From: Vibrio sp. 10N
Lineage (GTDB): Bacteria; Pseudomonadota; Gammaproteobacteria; Enterobacterales; Vibrionaceae
Assembly: GCF_036245475.1 (NCBI RefSeq)
Contig: NZ_BTPM01000001.1
Span: 2,480,001 to 2,544,000, forward strand
Length of the DNA stretch: 64,000 nt
Direction of reading: 5' to 3'
Both the position numbers and the translations under genes were made by a program. The notes below the pieces were generated by a model. The model had not been told where the DNA came from. It did not search any database and worked only from the letters and a program-made list of their open reading frames with translations. The stretch's first letter is position 1; each line of letters begins with the position of its first letter. This document shows positions 28,435 to 36,525 of the stretch, one piece after another.

Positions 28435-28851
28435 CTATTTACCCATTCGCAGCGTGCTCATGAGCATCTGCTTACTCGCATCCGCCACCTGAACATTGGT
28501 CTGGTATGAGCGTGACGCTGAGATCATGTTTGCCATCTCTTCCATCACGTTGACGTTCGGCTTGTAGATGTAGCCTTCATCATTCGCTAATGGATGATCT
28601 GGGTTGTACTCCGCGCTTAGTGGTTTATCACTTTCCACAATGCCCATCACTTTCACCGGCACTGTGTGGTCGCGGTTGTATTTTGCTTTGTTCAGCTCAG
28701 CACCAAACACAGCATGGCGTGCCTTGTAGGTGTCTTTCGCTGAACTACTAATACTGTCGGCATTAGCGAGGTTACTTGAGGTGGTATTCAGACGAACCGA
28801 TTCGGCGCTCATTGCGCTACCCGTTACATTGAAAACGTTAAATAAGCTCAT
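28435..28851 (-). CDS. flgC: FlgC, proximal rod protein
   Basis: Rod subunit of 138 residues with the N-terminal motif (FNVTGSAMSAESVRLNTTSS, NLANADS) and the C-terminal PNVNVMEEMANMISASRSYQ helix. It lies five bases after flgB and precedes flgD. Confidence 0.95.
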   Translation of the reverse strand: MSLFNVFNVTGSAMSAESVRLNTTSSNLANADSISSSAKDTYKARHAVFGAELNKAKYNRDHTVPVKVMGIVESDKPLSAEYNPDHPLANDEGYIYKPNVNVMEEMANMISASRSYQTNVQVADASKQMLMSTLRMGK

Positions 28852-28856
28852 CTAAA

Positions 28857-29252
28857 TTACTCCCCTTTGATCGCTTTGGTCATGTTCTTGAACTTGCTTC
28901 CTAGAAAATCAATCGAAGCTTGATGACGCAATTGGTTCTGCATGAACAAGTTTCGCTCTAGATCCACATCGACGGTATTACCGTCGCCCGTATCTGGTTG
29001 AGTCGGAGTGCGGTACAACACTTCGCCAGAAACATTAGTGGAGGCAGAAATGTGCCGTCCATCGGTGCGGCTAAGACCAATACTTGCCCCTGAGCTTGCC
29101 GCTTTTAACGCACGGTCAAAGTCCATCCCTTTCGCCTTAAAGCCAGGGGTATTTGCCTGTGCAATATTGGTAGAGATGACTTCTGCATTCTTTTCACGTA
29201 CCCCGACGGTATGTTGGTGAATGCCTAGTGCATTGTTAAAAGAGATGGCCAT
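28857..29252 (-). CDS. flgB: FlgB, proximal rod protein
   Basis: Rod subunit. The frame is open to 29516, but the ATG at 29252 follows GAGG by five bases and gives the family-type start MAISFNNALGIHQHTVGVRE, 131 residues. The rod motif NIAQANTPGFKAKGMDFD and the C-terminal helix FMQNQLRHQASIDFLGSKFK are present. It is first gene of flgBCDE with a sigma-54 site about 142 nt upstream. Confidence 0.94.
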   Translation of the reverse strand: MAISFNNALGIHQHTVGVREKNAEVISTNIAQANTPGFKAKGMDFDRALKAASSGASIGLSRTDGRHISASTNVSGEVLYRTPTQPDTGDGNTVDVDLERNLFMQNQLRHQASIDFLGSKFKNMTKAIKGE

Positions 29253-29393
29253 TGAAACCTCATCGTTCAAAAACAGGTGCCTGTCGTAGTTACAAAGCAA
29301 TATCCGCGCCAAAAATGTTTGCCATTGTAAATAATTGCATTCATTTCTCTCGCGAGCCGGCCATTGAGCAAGTGCTATGGCGAAAACCGTCTT

Positions 29394-29408
29394 GCAAACA
29401 CTGCGCCA
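29394..29408 (-). promoter_or_regulatory. Sigma-54 promoter of flgBCDE
   Basis: Minus strand TGGCGC-N5-TTGC with correct GG-GC spacing and one mismatch, about 142 nt before the flgB ATG and downstream of the cheR terminator. Confidence 0.7.
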
Positions 29409-29481
29409 ATAACCCATTGGATGATTAGGAATGTCATAGCGCTGCTCATCCACAGCAGCGCTATGGGTGAGCATAGCAAAT

Positions 29482-29511
29482 AAAAAAGCCTTGGTGATAC
29501 ACCAAGGCTTT
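29482..29511 (-). terminator. Terminator of cheR
   Basis: Arms AAAGCCTTGGT and ACCAAGGCTTT (29485-29495, 29501-29511), then a T6 run on the minus strand, 28 nt past the cheR stop. A second perfect hairpin (ATAGCGCTGC arms) follows at about 29436-29464 without a T run. Confidence 0.75.
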
Positions 29512-29539
29512 AGCAAGAGATAACGATTAACGTTAGCGG

Positions 29540-30370
29540 CTAGGATTTGAGCTTGTAAATGATGCCCGGATTACAGCGCACCATCTCAAATTGATCGGTC
29601 AGGCCTGTCAGCGATTCTGAAGCGCCCAACAACAAATAACCGCCCGGATTTAAACTGCGCGCCATTTGATTTAGCACTTTAGCCTTCATATCCGGTGAAA
29701 AATAAATCAATACGTTACGACAAAAAATGATATCGAACTTACCGAGCAAGGCGTAAGAATCCATCAGGTTCTGCGGTCTAAAGTTGACCAAACGTTTCAC
29801 ATTGTCTTTGACCTTCATTTTACCGTTGCCCGCATCTTCAAAAAATACACGGCGACGCTCAGGCGACAAACCTCGGCCCAATGCTAAGTTGTCATACTCA
29901 CCCACTCGACACATATCGAGCATGGTGTTTGAAATATCGGTAGCGGTGATTGAGACGTTTGGCAGTAAACCCGGTTTCTTGGTTTGCGTTTCTAGAATGG
30001 TCATGGCCATCGAGTAAGGCTCTTGACCGGATGAGCTTGCCGCTGACCAGATTTTAATTGGCCTTTTGTTGGCGGCCATCTCTGGCAACAGCTTATCGGC
30101 CAGCACCGTAAACGGATAACCATCGCGAAACCACAGAGTTTCGTTGGTGGTCATGGCATCGACGGCGGCAATACGTAATTCACGGTTGCGTCCAATGACA
30201 ACTTCTTTTAACAGCTGTGACAAAGTGCCCAGACCAAATTTTGACACCAATGGACTCAAACGGCTACGCACTAAATATTGCTTGCTATCGCCAAGCACAA
30301 TACCGCATTGGGATTCCAAAAAGCGGCTAAAATCACGATACTCTTGATCGCTAATGGTTATCGCTGTCAT
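29540..30370 (-). CDS. cheR: CheR, chemoreceptor methyltransferase
   Basis: Methylates glutamates of chemoreceptors using S-adenosylmethionine, as part of adaptation. The 276 residues comprise the N-terminal helical CheR domain (about 1-75) and the SAM-binding domain with WSAASSSGQEPYSMAMT (motif I), ATDISNTMLD, and FDIIFCRNVLIYF near residue 220. It lies 85 nt after cheV and before flgB; this cheV-cheR-flgB arrangement is standard in Vibrio. Confidence 0.95.
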   Translation of the reverse strand: MTAITISDQEYRDFSRFLESQCGIVLGDSKQYLVRSRLSPLVSKFGLGTLSQLLKEVVIGRNRELRIAAVDAMTTNETLWFRDGYPFTVLADKLLPEMAANKRPIKIWSAASSSGQEPYSMAMTILETQTKKPGLLPNVSITATDISNTMLDMCRVGEYDNLALGRGLSPERRRVFFEDAGNGKMKVKDNVKRLVNFRPQNLMDSYALLGKFDIIFCRNVLIYFSPDMKAKVLNQMARSLNPGGYLLLGASESLTGLTDQFEMVRCNPGIIYKLKS

Positions 30371-30455
30371 TCAACTCTCTATACTACTTTACTCAAGGCT
30401 TGCTTTTTTCGGCTGTGCTTCCCACAGCCGACAAGCTCTCATTGTTATTTACTTT

Positions 30456-31391
30456 TTAGTCAGCGATGACTGCGGCTTTTACAGCGCCTCCAAGCTCTTC
30501 TGGGTTGAACTTGGCGATAAACTCATTGGCGCCAACTCGCTCAACCATCGCTTGGTTAAATACCCCACTTAATGAGGTGTGAAGGATAATGTGCAAATCT
30601 TTTAATTCGGCATGGCGGCGAACCTCTGCCGTTAACGTGTAACCATCCATCTCTGGCATCTCAATATCAGAGATAAGCAGCGAAATCTGGTCATGGATAT
30701 TACCTTCCGCGGCCATTTCCACCAGCTTGTTGTATGCCTCTTTGCCATCTTTAACCAAAATGGCTTCAAAGCCAATAGACTCAATCGCTCGTTGTACCTG
30801 TTTTCTCGCAACAGCGGAGTCATCGGCAATCATAATGCGTTTTACCATTGGCTTCTGCTTTTTTTGCTCTGCCACGGCAATTTCATCCGCAATACGGTGA
30901 TCCATCGTCTCACGTACAGGTGAAATCTCAGCGAGGATCTTTTCTACATCGAGAATTTCAACTAACTCGTTGTCGATGTTGGTGACTGCGGTTAAGTAGT
31001 TCTCTTTACCTGCGCCTTCTGGCGGTGGCAAAATCGACTCCCAGTGCATATTGATAATGCGCTCAACAGAGCTTACCAAAAAGCCTTGTACACTGCGGTT
31101 AAATTCTGAAATGACAACAAAACAGTTTTCAATATCGGTCGTTGGTCTGCCACCGACCGCTAAGCTTAAATCAATCACTGAAATAGTCTGACCACGGATA
31201 TGCGCCACCCCTTTCACTAAAGGGTTTAGGTTAGGCATACGGGTGAGCTTTGGACACTGCAGCACTTCTTTAACTTTGAACACGTTAATGCCGTAACGCT
31301 GGCGGCCCATCAAACGAAAGGTCAACAACTCTAGTCGGTTTTGACCTACTAGCTGCGTTCGTTGATTCACCGAATCCAAGATACCGGTCAT
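30456..31391 (-). CDS. cheV: CheV, CheW-receiver coupling protein
   Basis: Chemotaxis adaptor with two domains. A CheW-like domain (about 1-155, with VKGVAHIRGQTISVIDL) couples receptors to CheA. A receiver domain (about 180-305) has the phosphoacceptor in SDIEMPEMDG and the expected acidic pocket (MIADDS). The 311 residues are typical. It is divergent from flgA across a 76-nt gap in which no sigma-54 or sigma-28 match was seen. Confidence 0.95.
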   Translation of the reverse strand: MTGILDSVNQRTQLVGQNRLELLTFRLMGRQRYGINVFKVKEVLQCPKLTRMPNLNPLVKGVAHIRGQTISVIDLSLAVGGRPTTDIENCFVVISEFNRSVQGFLVSSVERIINMHWESILPPPEGAGKENYLTAVTNIDNELVEILDVEKILAEISPVRETMDHRIADEIAVAEQKKQKPMVKRIMIADDSAVARKQVQRAIESIGFEAILVKDGKEAYNKLVEMAAEGNIHDQISLLISDIEMPEMDGYTLTAEVRRHAELKDLHIILHTSLSGVFNQAMVERVGANEFIAKFNPEELGGAVKAAVIAD

Positions 31392-31467
31392 AAGTTCATC
31401 TCCATCTCAAACTTTTAAGCTAAAAAAGTGATAGTCTATCTGCGCCTCAGAGAACCCGAGTAACAGA

Positions 31468-32214
31468 ATGCTGTATTATAAGACATCTTTTTTGCATACA
31501 TCCAGTCGCACTTTTTGGCAAAAGTCTCACTGGCTTTGCCTCTTTATCGTCTGGCTCTCGATATTCTTTAGCGTATTAACGCACGCAGCAACGCCTGAGC
31601 AAATAGAAAACATTCAAAAGGCTGCCCAAGCTCATGTTTTAGATACCATTGAGCAACCTGTTGGTGGAGAAATCATCGCAACCCCTGGTCGTATCGACAG
31701 TCGCATTCATGCAACTGATTGCCCCTCTCCGCTCGTGACCTCGTCTTCGACCACGCGCAATACCAGCAGCAACGTGACGGTGTTGGTAGAATGTCCTGAC
31801 GACGATTGGCGCATCTACGTTCCGGTGCGTATGGCGATTTCTATGCCCTTGGTTACCGCGACTCGACCGCTTACCCGCGGCAGCCTAGTGGAAGCTCAAG
31901 ACGTCACCATGACCATGGTCGATAGAAACCGCGCTCGACGCGGTGGGTTCAGTGACATGAACAATGTTGTCGGTGCTAAGTTGAAACGGAATGTAAAGCT
32001 TGGGGATGTCATTGAACGCAATGACGTGTGTGTCGTATGCCGTAACGAGAAAGTGGTGATTCGAGCAGTGAAAGGCGAGATGACCATCTCAACCAAAGGC
32101 ACAGCGTTATCAGACGGTTCAAATGGTGACCAAGTAAGAGTGAAAAATGATAGGTCTCAGCGTATAATTGAGGGAATTGTCACCGGTGTTGCAGAAATTA
32201 CTGTGAATTTTTGA
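31468..32214 (+). CDS. flgA: FlgA, P-ring assembly chaperone
   Basis: Periplasmic chaperone for P-ring formation. The 248 residues have an N-terminal hydrophobic segment (about 22-40, cleavage likely after THAA), then the SAF domain (about 125-190: VTATRPLTRGSLVEAQDV) and the conserved C-terminal IEGIVTGVAEITVNF. The leading 20 residues before the hydrophobic core are long for a signal peptide, so a later start is possible. It is upstream of flgMN. Confidence 0.92.
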   Translation: MLYYKTSFLHTSSRTFWQKSHWLCLFIVWLSIFFSVLTHAATPEQIENIQKAAQAHVLDTIEQPVGGEIIATPGRIDSRIHATDCPSPLVTSSSTTRNTSSNVTVLVECPDDDWRIYVPVRMAISMPLVTATRPLTRGSLVEAQDVTMTMVDRNRARRGGFSDMNNVVGAKLKRNVKLGDVIERNDVCVVCRNEKVVIRAVKGEMTISTKGTALSDGSNGDQVRVKNDRSQRIIEGIVTGVAEITVNF

Positions 32215-32222
32215 TTTTTTTC

Positions 32223-32249
32223 TAAAGATTTTCAATTGCCCGTCGATAT
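32223..32249 (+). promoter_or_regulatory. Sigma-28 (FliA) promoter of flgMN
   Basis: TAAAGATT, 11-nt spacer, GTCGATAT, against TAAAGTTT-N11-GCCGATAA: exact spacing, and six of eight in the -10 box. It starts eight bases after the flgA stop and about 92 nt before flgM. It would give flgM feedback control by the sigma factor it inhibits. Confidence 0.72.
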
Positions 32250-32341
32250 GGACGGTATACACAAATACTATGTGTGACATTCAGGGCTGCAATACGTGGC
32301 CACAACCAACGCAATATTGAGCAATTTTAAAAGGCGAAACT

Positions 32342-32659
32342 ATGGCAGGCATTGATAACATTCGATCTGGACAGACGCTAACGACGACAAGTCGCGCTCC
32401 TGCTCGTTCGGACGCCAGCAAAGAGAGCGCGTCAACTCAAGTTGGTCAACCTTCAGCAAAACAAGACGCTGTTACGCTAAGCCAAGGCGGCAAAGCCCTT
32501 GGCCAAATGCATCAGCAAATGGCTAGCCAGCCAAGCTTCGACTCAGCAAAAGTCGCAGCAATTAAAGATGCTATCGCCAACGGTTCCTACACCGTCGATG
32601 CTGAAAAGCTGGCTGACAATATGATGAAGTTTGAAGACGAACTTGGCGGATTACGATAA
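32342..32659 (+). CDS. flgM: FlgM, anti-sigma-28 factor
   Basis: Holds FliA (sigma-28) inactive until it is exported through the finished hook. The 105 residues have a polar, disordered N-terminal half and the conserved C-terminal FlgM domain (DAVTLSQGGKAL, then KVAAIKDAIANGSYTVDAEK, LADNMMKFE). Short spacing to flgN shows a two-gene unit behind a sigma-28 match. Confidence 0.94.
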   Translation: MAGIDNIRSGQTLTTTSRAPARSDASKESASTQVGQPSAKQDAVTLSQGGKALGQMHQQMASQPSFDSAKVAAIKDAIANGSYTVDAEKLADNMMKFEDELGGLR

Positions 32660-32696
32660 TCGAGTCCGCAGACTGATTGAATTTTAGGTAAAGGTA

Positions 32697-33122
32697 ATGG
32701 CAGCACTTGTCGATTTGATTGACTACCAACTCAAAAACGCAAAAGCCCTGTCTCTTCTTCTTGCTGAAGAGACCAAAGCCATCGCGGCGCGCGAATCGAG
32801 CGAGATTGAACGCATCGCCAAAGAAAAGATGACGCTCGTTGGGCAGTTACAGCAGACCGACAAGCGTTTAAGTGAACACCAAGACGTTCACCGCCTCACC
32901 GACGAAGCGCCACTGACCCAAAAAGTGGCGGACATTAAGTCGATCGTTCTCGACTGTCAGCAGCTCAACGACATCAACGGCCAAAGCTTGCAGCGCGCTC
33001 AGTTAAGCTTCAACAAACTCAATAACCTTATGCAGCAAAGCCACGGCAAAATAGGCATGACCTACAACGCTGGCGGCCAAACGCATACCTTGTCTACGCT
33101 GGGCACCAACCTAAAAGCCTAG
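32697..33122 (+). CDS. flgN: FlgN, export chaperone for FlgK and FlgL
   Basis: Cytoplasmic chaperone of the hook-filament junction proteins. The 141 residues form a helical protein with the family pattern LVDLIDYQLKNAKALSLLLA near the start and LNDINGQSLQRAQLSFNKLN in the C-terminal half. A good ribosome-binding site (AGGTAAAGG) precedes the ATG. It is second gene of flgMN; its clients flgK and flgL lie at 18-21 kb of the window. Confidence 0.92.
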   Translation: MAALVDLIDYQLKNAKALSLLLAEETKAIAARESSEIERIAKEKMTLVGQLQQTDKRLSEHQDVHRLTDEAPLTQKVADIKSIVLDCQQLNDINGQSLQRAQLSFNKLNNLMQQSHGKIGMTYNAGGQTHTLSTLGTNLKA

Positions 33123-33194
33123 GCGCTGCTCCCTAGCCTGTAATCCAAACCTGAAAACCTCAAACCATAAAAAACAGGCGTAGTTTTATCCTCT

Positions 33195-34508
33195 CTATGC
33201 TAGGGGTTCTGCGGTGAGATAGAATCCCGTCGATACTCGGTTTTTGCCCTCTTGTTTAGATTGATATAACGCTTTATCGGCTCGCTCGAGATTCTCTTGT
33301 AGCGTTGCGCTTTTATCAACATTGGTCACCCCTACCGAACAGGTAACCCGCAGATACAGGCTCAGCTGGCTTTCTGCAATGGCCAGGCGAACACGCTCTG
33401 CGATGCGGGTGGCCACAGTATGGTTTTTCGCAACACAAATGACGACAAACTCTTCGCCTCCCCAACGCCCAATCACGGCGTCTTCACGTAAATGAGCAGA
33501 CAAAGCGGTCGCAAGATTCACTAAGATCGCATCCCCTTCGTTGTGCCCATAGGTATCATTGATGTGTTTAAAGTTATCAATGTCCAACATAATCAGAAAC
33601 AGTGAGCCTTGACTCTCCAGTCGCTGCAAATAGCGCTCTTGTATCCCCTGACGATTATAGAGGCCAGTCAATTTATCCAATGAAGCGAGTTTTCGATATT
33701 TATCTCGCTCTTGATTGGCGTGAGTTAAGCTCAAGTCCAAAAATGAAGCGCGGCTTTGGTTCGCCTGAAGGGAGCGCTTAAGCGCAACCAGACGCGTGAG
33801 CACATCCACCGTAACTGCCAACACCCATCCAGCCACCAACAGAAATTGCACCTCTAGTAATGTCAGCCATTTACCCACAAATTCAACCGCCCTTATGGTT
33901 ATCGTGGTGTTTTTTCTAGCATGACTGTCTCCAGTGGCAATCTGAATATCGGTGACATTATCTAGGCGCGCAGAATGATCCGAGATCTTGGCGTGCAAAA
34001 ACGACCACCACGACGGGACATAGAAGTTCGCAATGGGCAGAGTGTAGGAGTACGTAGGTTGATTCACTGGAATGATCGTCTGCAAATTGGCGCGAGAAAT
34101 TGTTGCTGTTGAAATGGTATCGCGCTCAGCATTGAGCAGATACACCAACACAGAATCTTTAAGATCGGAGGCTTCTGAGTAAGAAAGCTTAATATTGACC
34201 GAATGAAAACGTCGCAAATCAAGCCCATCTATGGCTCTTGGCGACGTAGGGATCACGACACTACAAAAAGGAAAAGTGTTGGATCGACGAGTTTGACAGG
34301 AAAAGCTCAAGGTTTGCTCTCGTTGAACAAAATGACCAAGTGAGTTACCACCATTGATAACATCGTTCATCATCGTCACCCCTGGGACATCGAGGTCGAT
34401 TCGATGCGTGACCTTCATTCCCCAGTGATACCATGCCAGAAAACTTAAACTTAATATGGCTAACACCGCGTAGCCATTCTCTCTTCTTATAAGACGCCAC
34501 CACTGCAC
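33195..34508 (-). CDS. Membrane diguanylate cyclase (GGDEF)
   Basis: Probable c-di-GMP synthase of 437 residues. A GTG start at 34508 is supported by GGGAGG eight bases upstream. The plan is a membrane helix (about 14-29), a periplasmic beta-rich sensor of about 180 residues, a second helix (about 215-238), a short coiled coil, then a GGDEF domain with the active signature GRWGGEEF. The inhibitory I-site RxxD expected before the signature is absent (the R position is Leu in HLREDAV), so product inhibition is probably lacking. It is convergent with flgMN. In Vibrio c-di-GMP represses flagellar genes through FlrA; a link to this enzyme is inferred from location only. Confidence 0.88.
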   Translation of the reverse strand: MQWWRLIRRENGYAVLAILSLSFLAWYHWGMKVTHRIDLDVPGVTMMNDVINGGNSLGHFVQREQTLSFSCQTRRSNTFPFCSVVIPTSPRAIDGLDLRRFHSVNIKLSYSEASDLKDSVLVYLLNAERDTISTATISRANLQTIIPVNQPTYSYTLPIANFYVPSWWSFLHAKISDHSARLDNVTDIQIATGDSHARKNTTITIRAVEFVGKWLTLLEVQFLLVAGWVLAVTVDVLTRLVALKRSLQANQSRASFLDLSLTHANQERDKYRKLASLDKLTGLYNRQGIQERYLQRLESQGSLFLIMLDIDNFKHINDTYGHNEGDAILVNLATALSAHLREDAVIGRWGGEEFVVICVAKNHTVATRIAERVRLAIAESQLSLYLRVTCSVGVTNVDKSATLQENLERADKALYQSKQEGKNRVSTGFYLTAEPLA

Positions 34509-34842
34509 TATACTTCCCTCCCTGAAAGAAAGCGCTTACCAATTGTAGGGTATCTTAGGTTGACAACAATTGCGCGAAATCAGCCAAATCTCAGCTTAAA
34601 ATCGTGTTTGTAATCACACAACGCTTGGCCTTTATCTCGTTCGAAACCATTACGTTCACTTTTTATAAAGGTGTATTGATACCTTACACAATTCCATATA
34701 GTCGATTATAATTAATGAGTTAAAGCATTTATTTCGATAGCTCACAAAACAGAATCACAATACTAGCCATCCATTGAACCAGATTGATAAGGTAAACATA
34801 AAAATGACCTAACGATCCATTTATTCTCACCTAAACATATGG
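34509..34842. other. Intergenic region, no gene seen
   Basis: AT-rich 334-nt gap between the divergent diguanylate cyclase and PilZ-like genes. Apart from a short imperfect dyad (AGGT...ACCT near 34669) I see no motif, repeat or reading frame I can support. Confidence 0.4.
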
Positions 34843-35217
34843 ATGTGCAACATTAAAATGAAAGCGCTTACAAATTATCATAAAGTCATCGCGTCCAGCG
34901 AGCTGAGGGAACACCCTCGCTTTGCGATGCGCTATGCCAAAGGGGCAATCAAAAAAGTTGGGCTATTCTCAAGCTACAGTGCGATCAATATCATCGATAT
35001 TTCCAAGGGCGGCATCGGTGTGGAATGTCGTAAAGTACTGTTGGTGGGCGAACGCGTCGAAGTGAAGCTGGGCAATAAAAAGTACACCGGGCACGTGGTA
35101 TTTGGCAGCCAAATTCTAGGTAGCCGACAGCTACGAGTCGGTATTCAGTTCGAGAATAAGCTGGGTATCTCAGACATGCTGTTTTTTGGTGCGCCTAGGA
35201 AAATTGCCATGGCCTAG
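34843..35217 (+). CDS. Small PilZ-domain protein
   Basis: Single-domain protein of 124 residues (119 if the second ATG at 34858 is used; neither start has a strong ribosome-binding site). It carries the PilZ c-di-GMP-binding pattern: an Arg motif EHPRFAMR near residue 25, followed by D-x-S-x-x-G in IDISKGGIGV near residue 50, and a beta-barrel with GHVVFG and LRVGIQFE. The Arg motif is RFAMR rather than the full RxxxR pair seen in many PilZ proteins. With the neighbouring cyclase it suggests a small c-di-GMP input next to flagellar genes. Confidence 0.75.
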   Translation: MCNIKMKALTNYHKVIASSELREHPRFAMRYAKGAIKKVGLFSSYSAINIIDISKGGIGVECRKVLLVGERVEVKLGNKKYTGHVVFGSQILGSRQLRVGIQFENKLGISDMLFFGAPRKIAMA

Positions 35218-35220
35218 TAT

Positions 35221-35255
35221 AAAAAAGAGGCGGCAATGCTTCGCATTGCCGCCTC
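35221..35255 (-). terminator. Terminator of flgOP
   Basis: A 13-bp perfect stem (GAGGCGGCAATGC and its complement) is followed on the minus strand by T6. It also lies at the end of the plus-strand PilZ gene and may serve both. Confidence 0.85.
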
Positions 35256-35292
35256 GTTATTCGCAAATCATCCTTTGCACAGAGTTTAACGC

Positions 35293-35727
35293 TTAGAACA
35301 AGGTTTGGCGCTTCTTCTCTGGTACACGGCGGATTTCACCGTAGTCACGAAGTCTGTCCATTTTCTCGATGTCCAGTATCAATTCCGTGACATAGCTGTC
35401 GCCAACTTTATAGCTGCGTACCACTTCTGCTCCGCGGATCACGCCATCGACAGCTCCGGTTGTTGATTCAACACCAAGACGCTGGTCTTGAAGATCCGCT
35501 CTGGCCGATACGCGCAAGCCGTATACTTGCTCAGCCAATTCACGGTAAGCATCAATCTTTGAGGCACGCATCGCACGCACCTGCTTTTCTTCATCATTGC
35601 GGCCAGTTTGCTCACTGATACTGGCGTAGCCCACCGCGGTTAACGTATTCTGATCCATCGCGCCGATTGGGGTACAACCAATCATGACCATTGCGATTAA
35701 AGCGGCAAAAATTACTCTCATCTTCAT
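35293..35727 (-). CDS. flgP: FlgP, outer-membrane flagellar lipoprotein
   Basis: Lipoprotein of 144 residues required for normal motility in Vibrio. The signal has the lipobox MIGC (Cys18). The body matches the LPP20/FlgP pattern (YASISEQTGRNDEEKQVRAM, then ASKIDAYRELAEQVYGLRV). It lies three bases after flgO, in a two-gene unit near flgT, with which it builds outer-membrane parts of the basal body. Confidence 0.9.
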   Translation of the reverse strand: MKMRVIFAALIAMVMIGCTPIGAMDQNTLTAVGYASISEQTGRNDEEKQVRAMRASKIDAYRELAEQVYGLRVSARADLQDQRLGVESTTGAVDGVIRGAEVVRSYKVGDSYVTELILDIEKMDRLRDYGEIRRVPEKKRQTLF

Positions 35728-35730
35728 GTC

Positions 35731-36366
35731 CTATGGGCGTAAAATCACTGTGGTTGGTGTTGTCATAGTTGGGTCTGAGCGAATCAACACACCATCTTCA
35801 GTACGCATTTGATTGAGCGTATCGAGGTCGCGGCCAATTCGATCCGCTGGCAAAAAGCCTTGTGCTGATGCCACAACAATTCTCGATTGCATACCAATCA
35901 CACGAGCGTTTACCAACACTCCGCCCTCTTGACGCAGCATGGTACCCGTCAGGACAAATTGAATTTGTTGCTCTTGGGCAAGATCTTTCCAGTCACGACT
36001 GAGTGCAAAGTCACCCTGGTTCGTCACCTGGATGGAACCTGTGGTTTTAAAGTCTACGACCTTAAAACCGCGACGCTGCAACTGATGAATAAACCCTTCT
36101 GACACAGAGTTACCCAGCCAGTTAGTCGCATCCATATTCTGCAAGTCGACAAAAGAAGCCACGGCAACCGGTGTGCGTGATGACACACTGGTGTTCGAAT
36201 TCACCAACTCTTCCGTTAAGCTTTCTACAAAGTAATCCATGGTATGACGAGGACTCTCCATCAGCATGAATTTGCTGCCCGAGTACGACTCTTTACCGTT
36301 ATAGATTGGTGAGTAGGCACAAGCTGTCAGCGTTAACACTGACGCCATCAGTAGCCACTTTTTCAT
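35731..36366 (-). CDS. flgO: FlgO, outer-membrane flagellar lipoprotein
   Basis: Lipoprotein of 211 residues. The frame is open further upstream, but the ATG at 36366 follows GGAGAGTG and gives MKKWLLMASVLTLTACAYSP with lipobox LTAC. The FlgO domain (about 40-180) includes PVAVASFVDLQNMDATNWLG and VLTGTMLRQEGGVLVNARVI. It lies next to flgP and divergent from flgT; in V. cholerae the FlgO/FlgP pair is needed for flagellar stability. Confidence 0.9.
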   Translation of the reverse strand: MKKWLLMASVLTLTACAYSPIYNGKESYSGSKFMLMESPRHTMDYFVESLTEELVNSNTSVSSRTPVAVASFVDLQNMDATNWLGNSVSEGFIHQLQRRGFKVVDFKTTGSIQVTNQGDFALSRDWKDLAQEQQIQFVLTGTMLRQEGGVLVNARVIGMQSRIVVASAQGFLPADRIGRDLDTLNQMRTEDGVLIRSDPTMTTPTTVILRP

Positions 36367-36421
36367 TACACACTCTCCAAAAGTTATTAATTGGGTCAAT
36401 TGTGGCAACCTTGATTCAGGT

Positions 36422-36436
36422 TGGAACAATCTTTGC
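36422..36436 (+). promoter_or_regulatory. Sigma-54 promoter candidate of flgT
   Basis: TGGAAC-N5-TTGC on the plus strand, one mismatch in the -24 box, correct spacing, 89 nt before the flgT ATG. Confidence 0.6.
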
Positions 36437-36494
36437 TTTTCTCATTCTGTCCTAAATAAGAAAGCCCGCTCCAATATTCGCTAGAAAATAGTAA

Positions 36495-36509
36495 GCAAAT
36501 ATTGTTCCG
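36495..36509 (-). promoter_or_regulatory. Sigma-54 promoter candidate of flgOP
   Basis: CGGAAC-N5-TTGC on the minus strand, two mismatches in the -24 box, 129 nt before the flgO ATG. It is nearly the mirror image of the site at 36422-36436 and faces it. Confidence 0.5.
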
Positions 36510-36525
36510 CATTTGGAAAGGTTGT

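Noticed and set aside
29310..29328. Another TGGCA...TTTGG match before flgB
   Set aside because: The -12 GC is absent at the right spacing; the site at 29394-29408 is clearly better.
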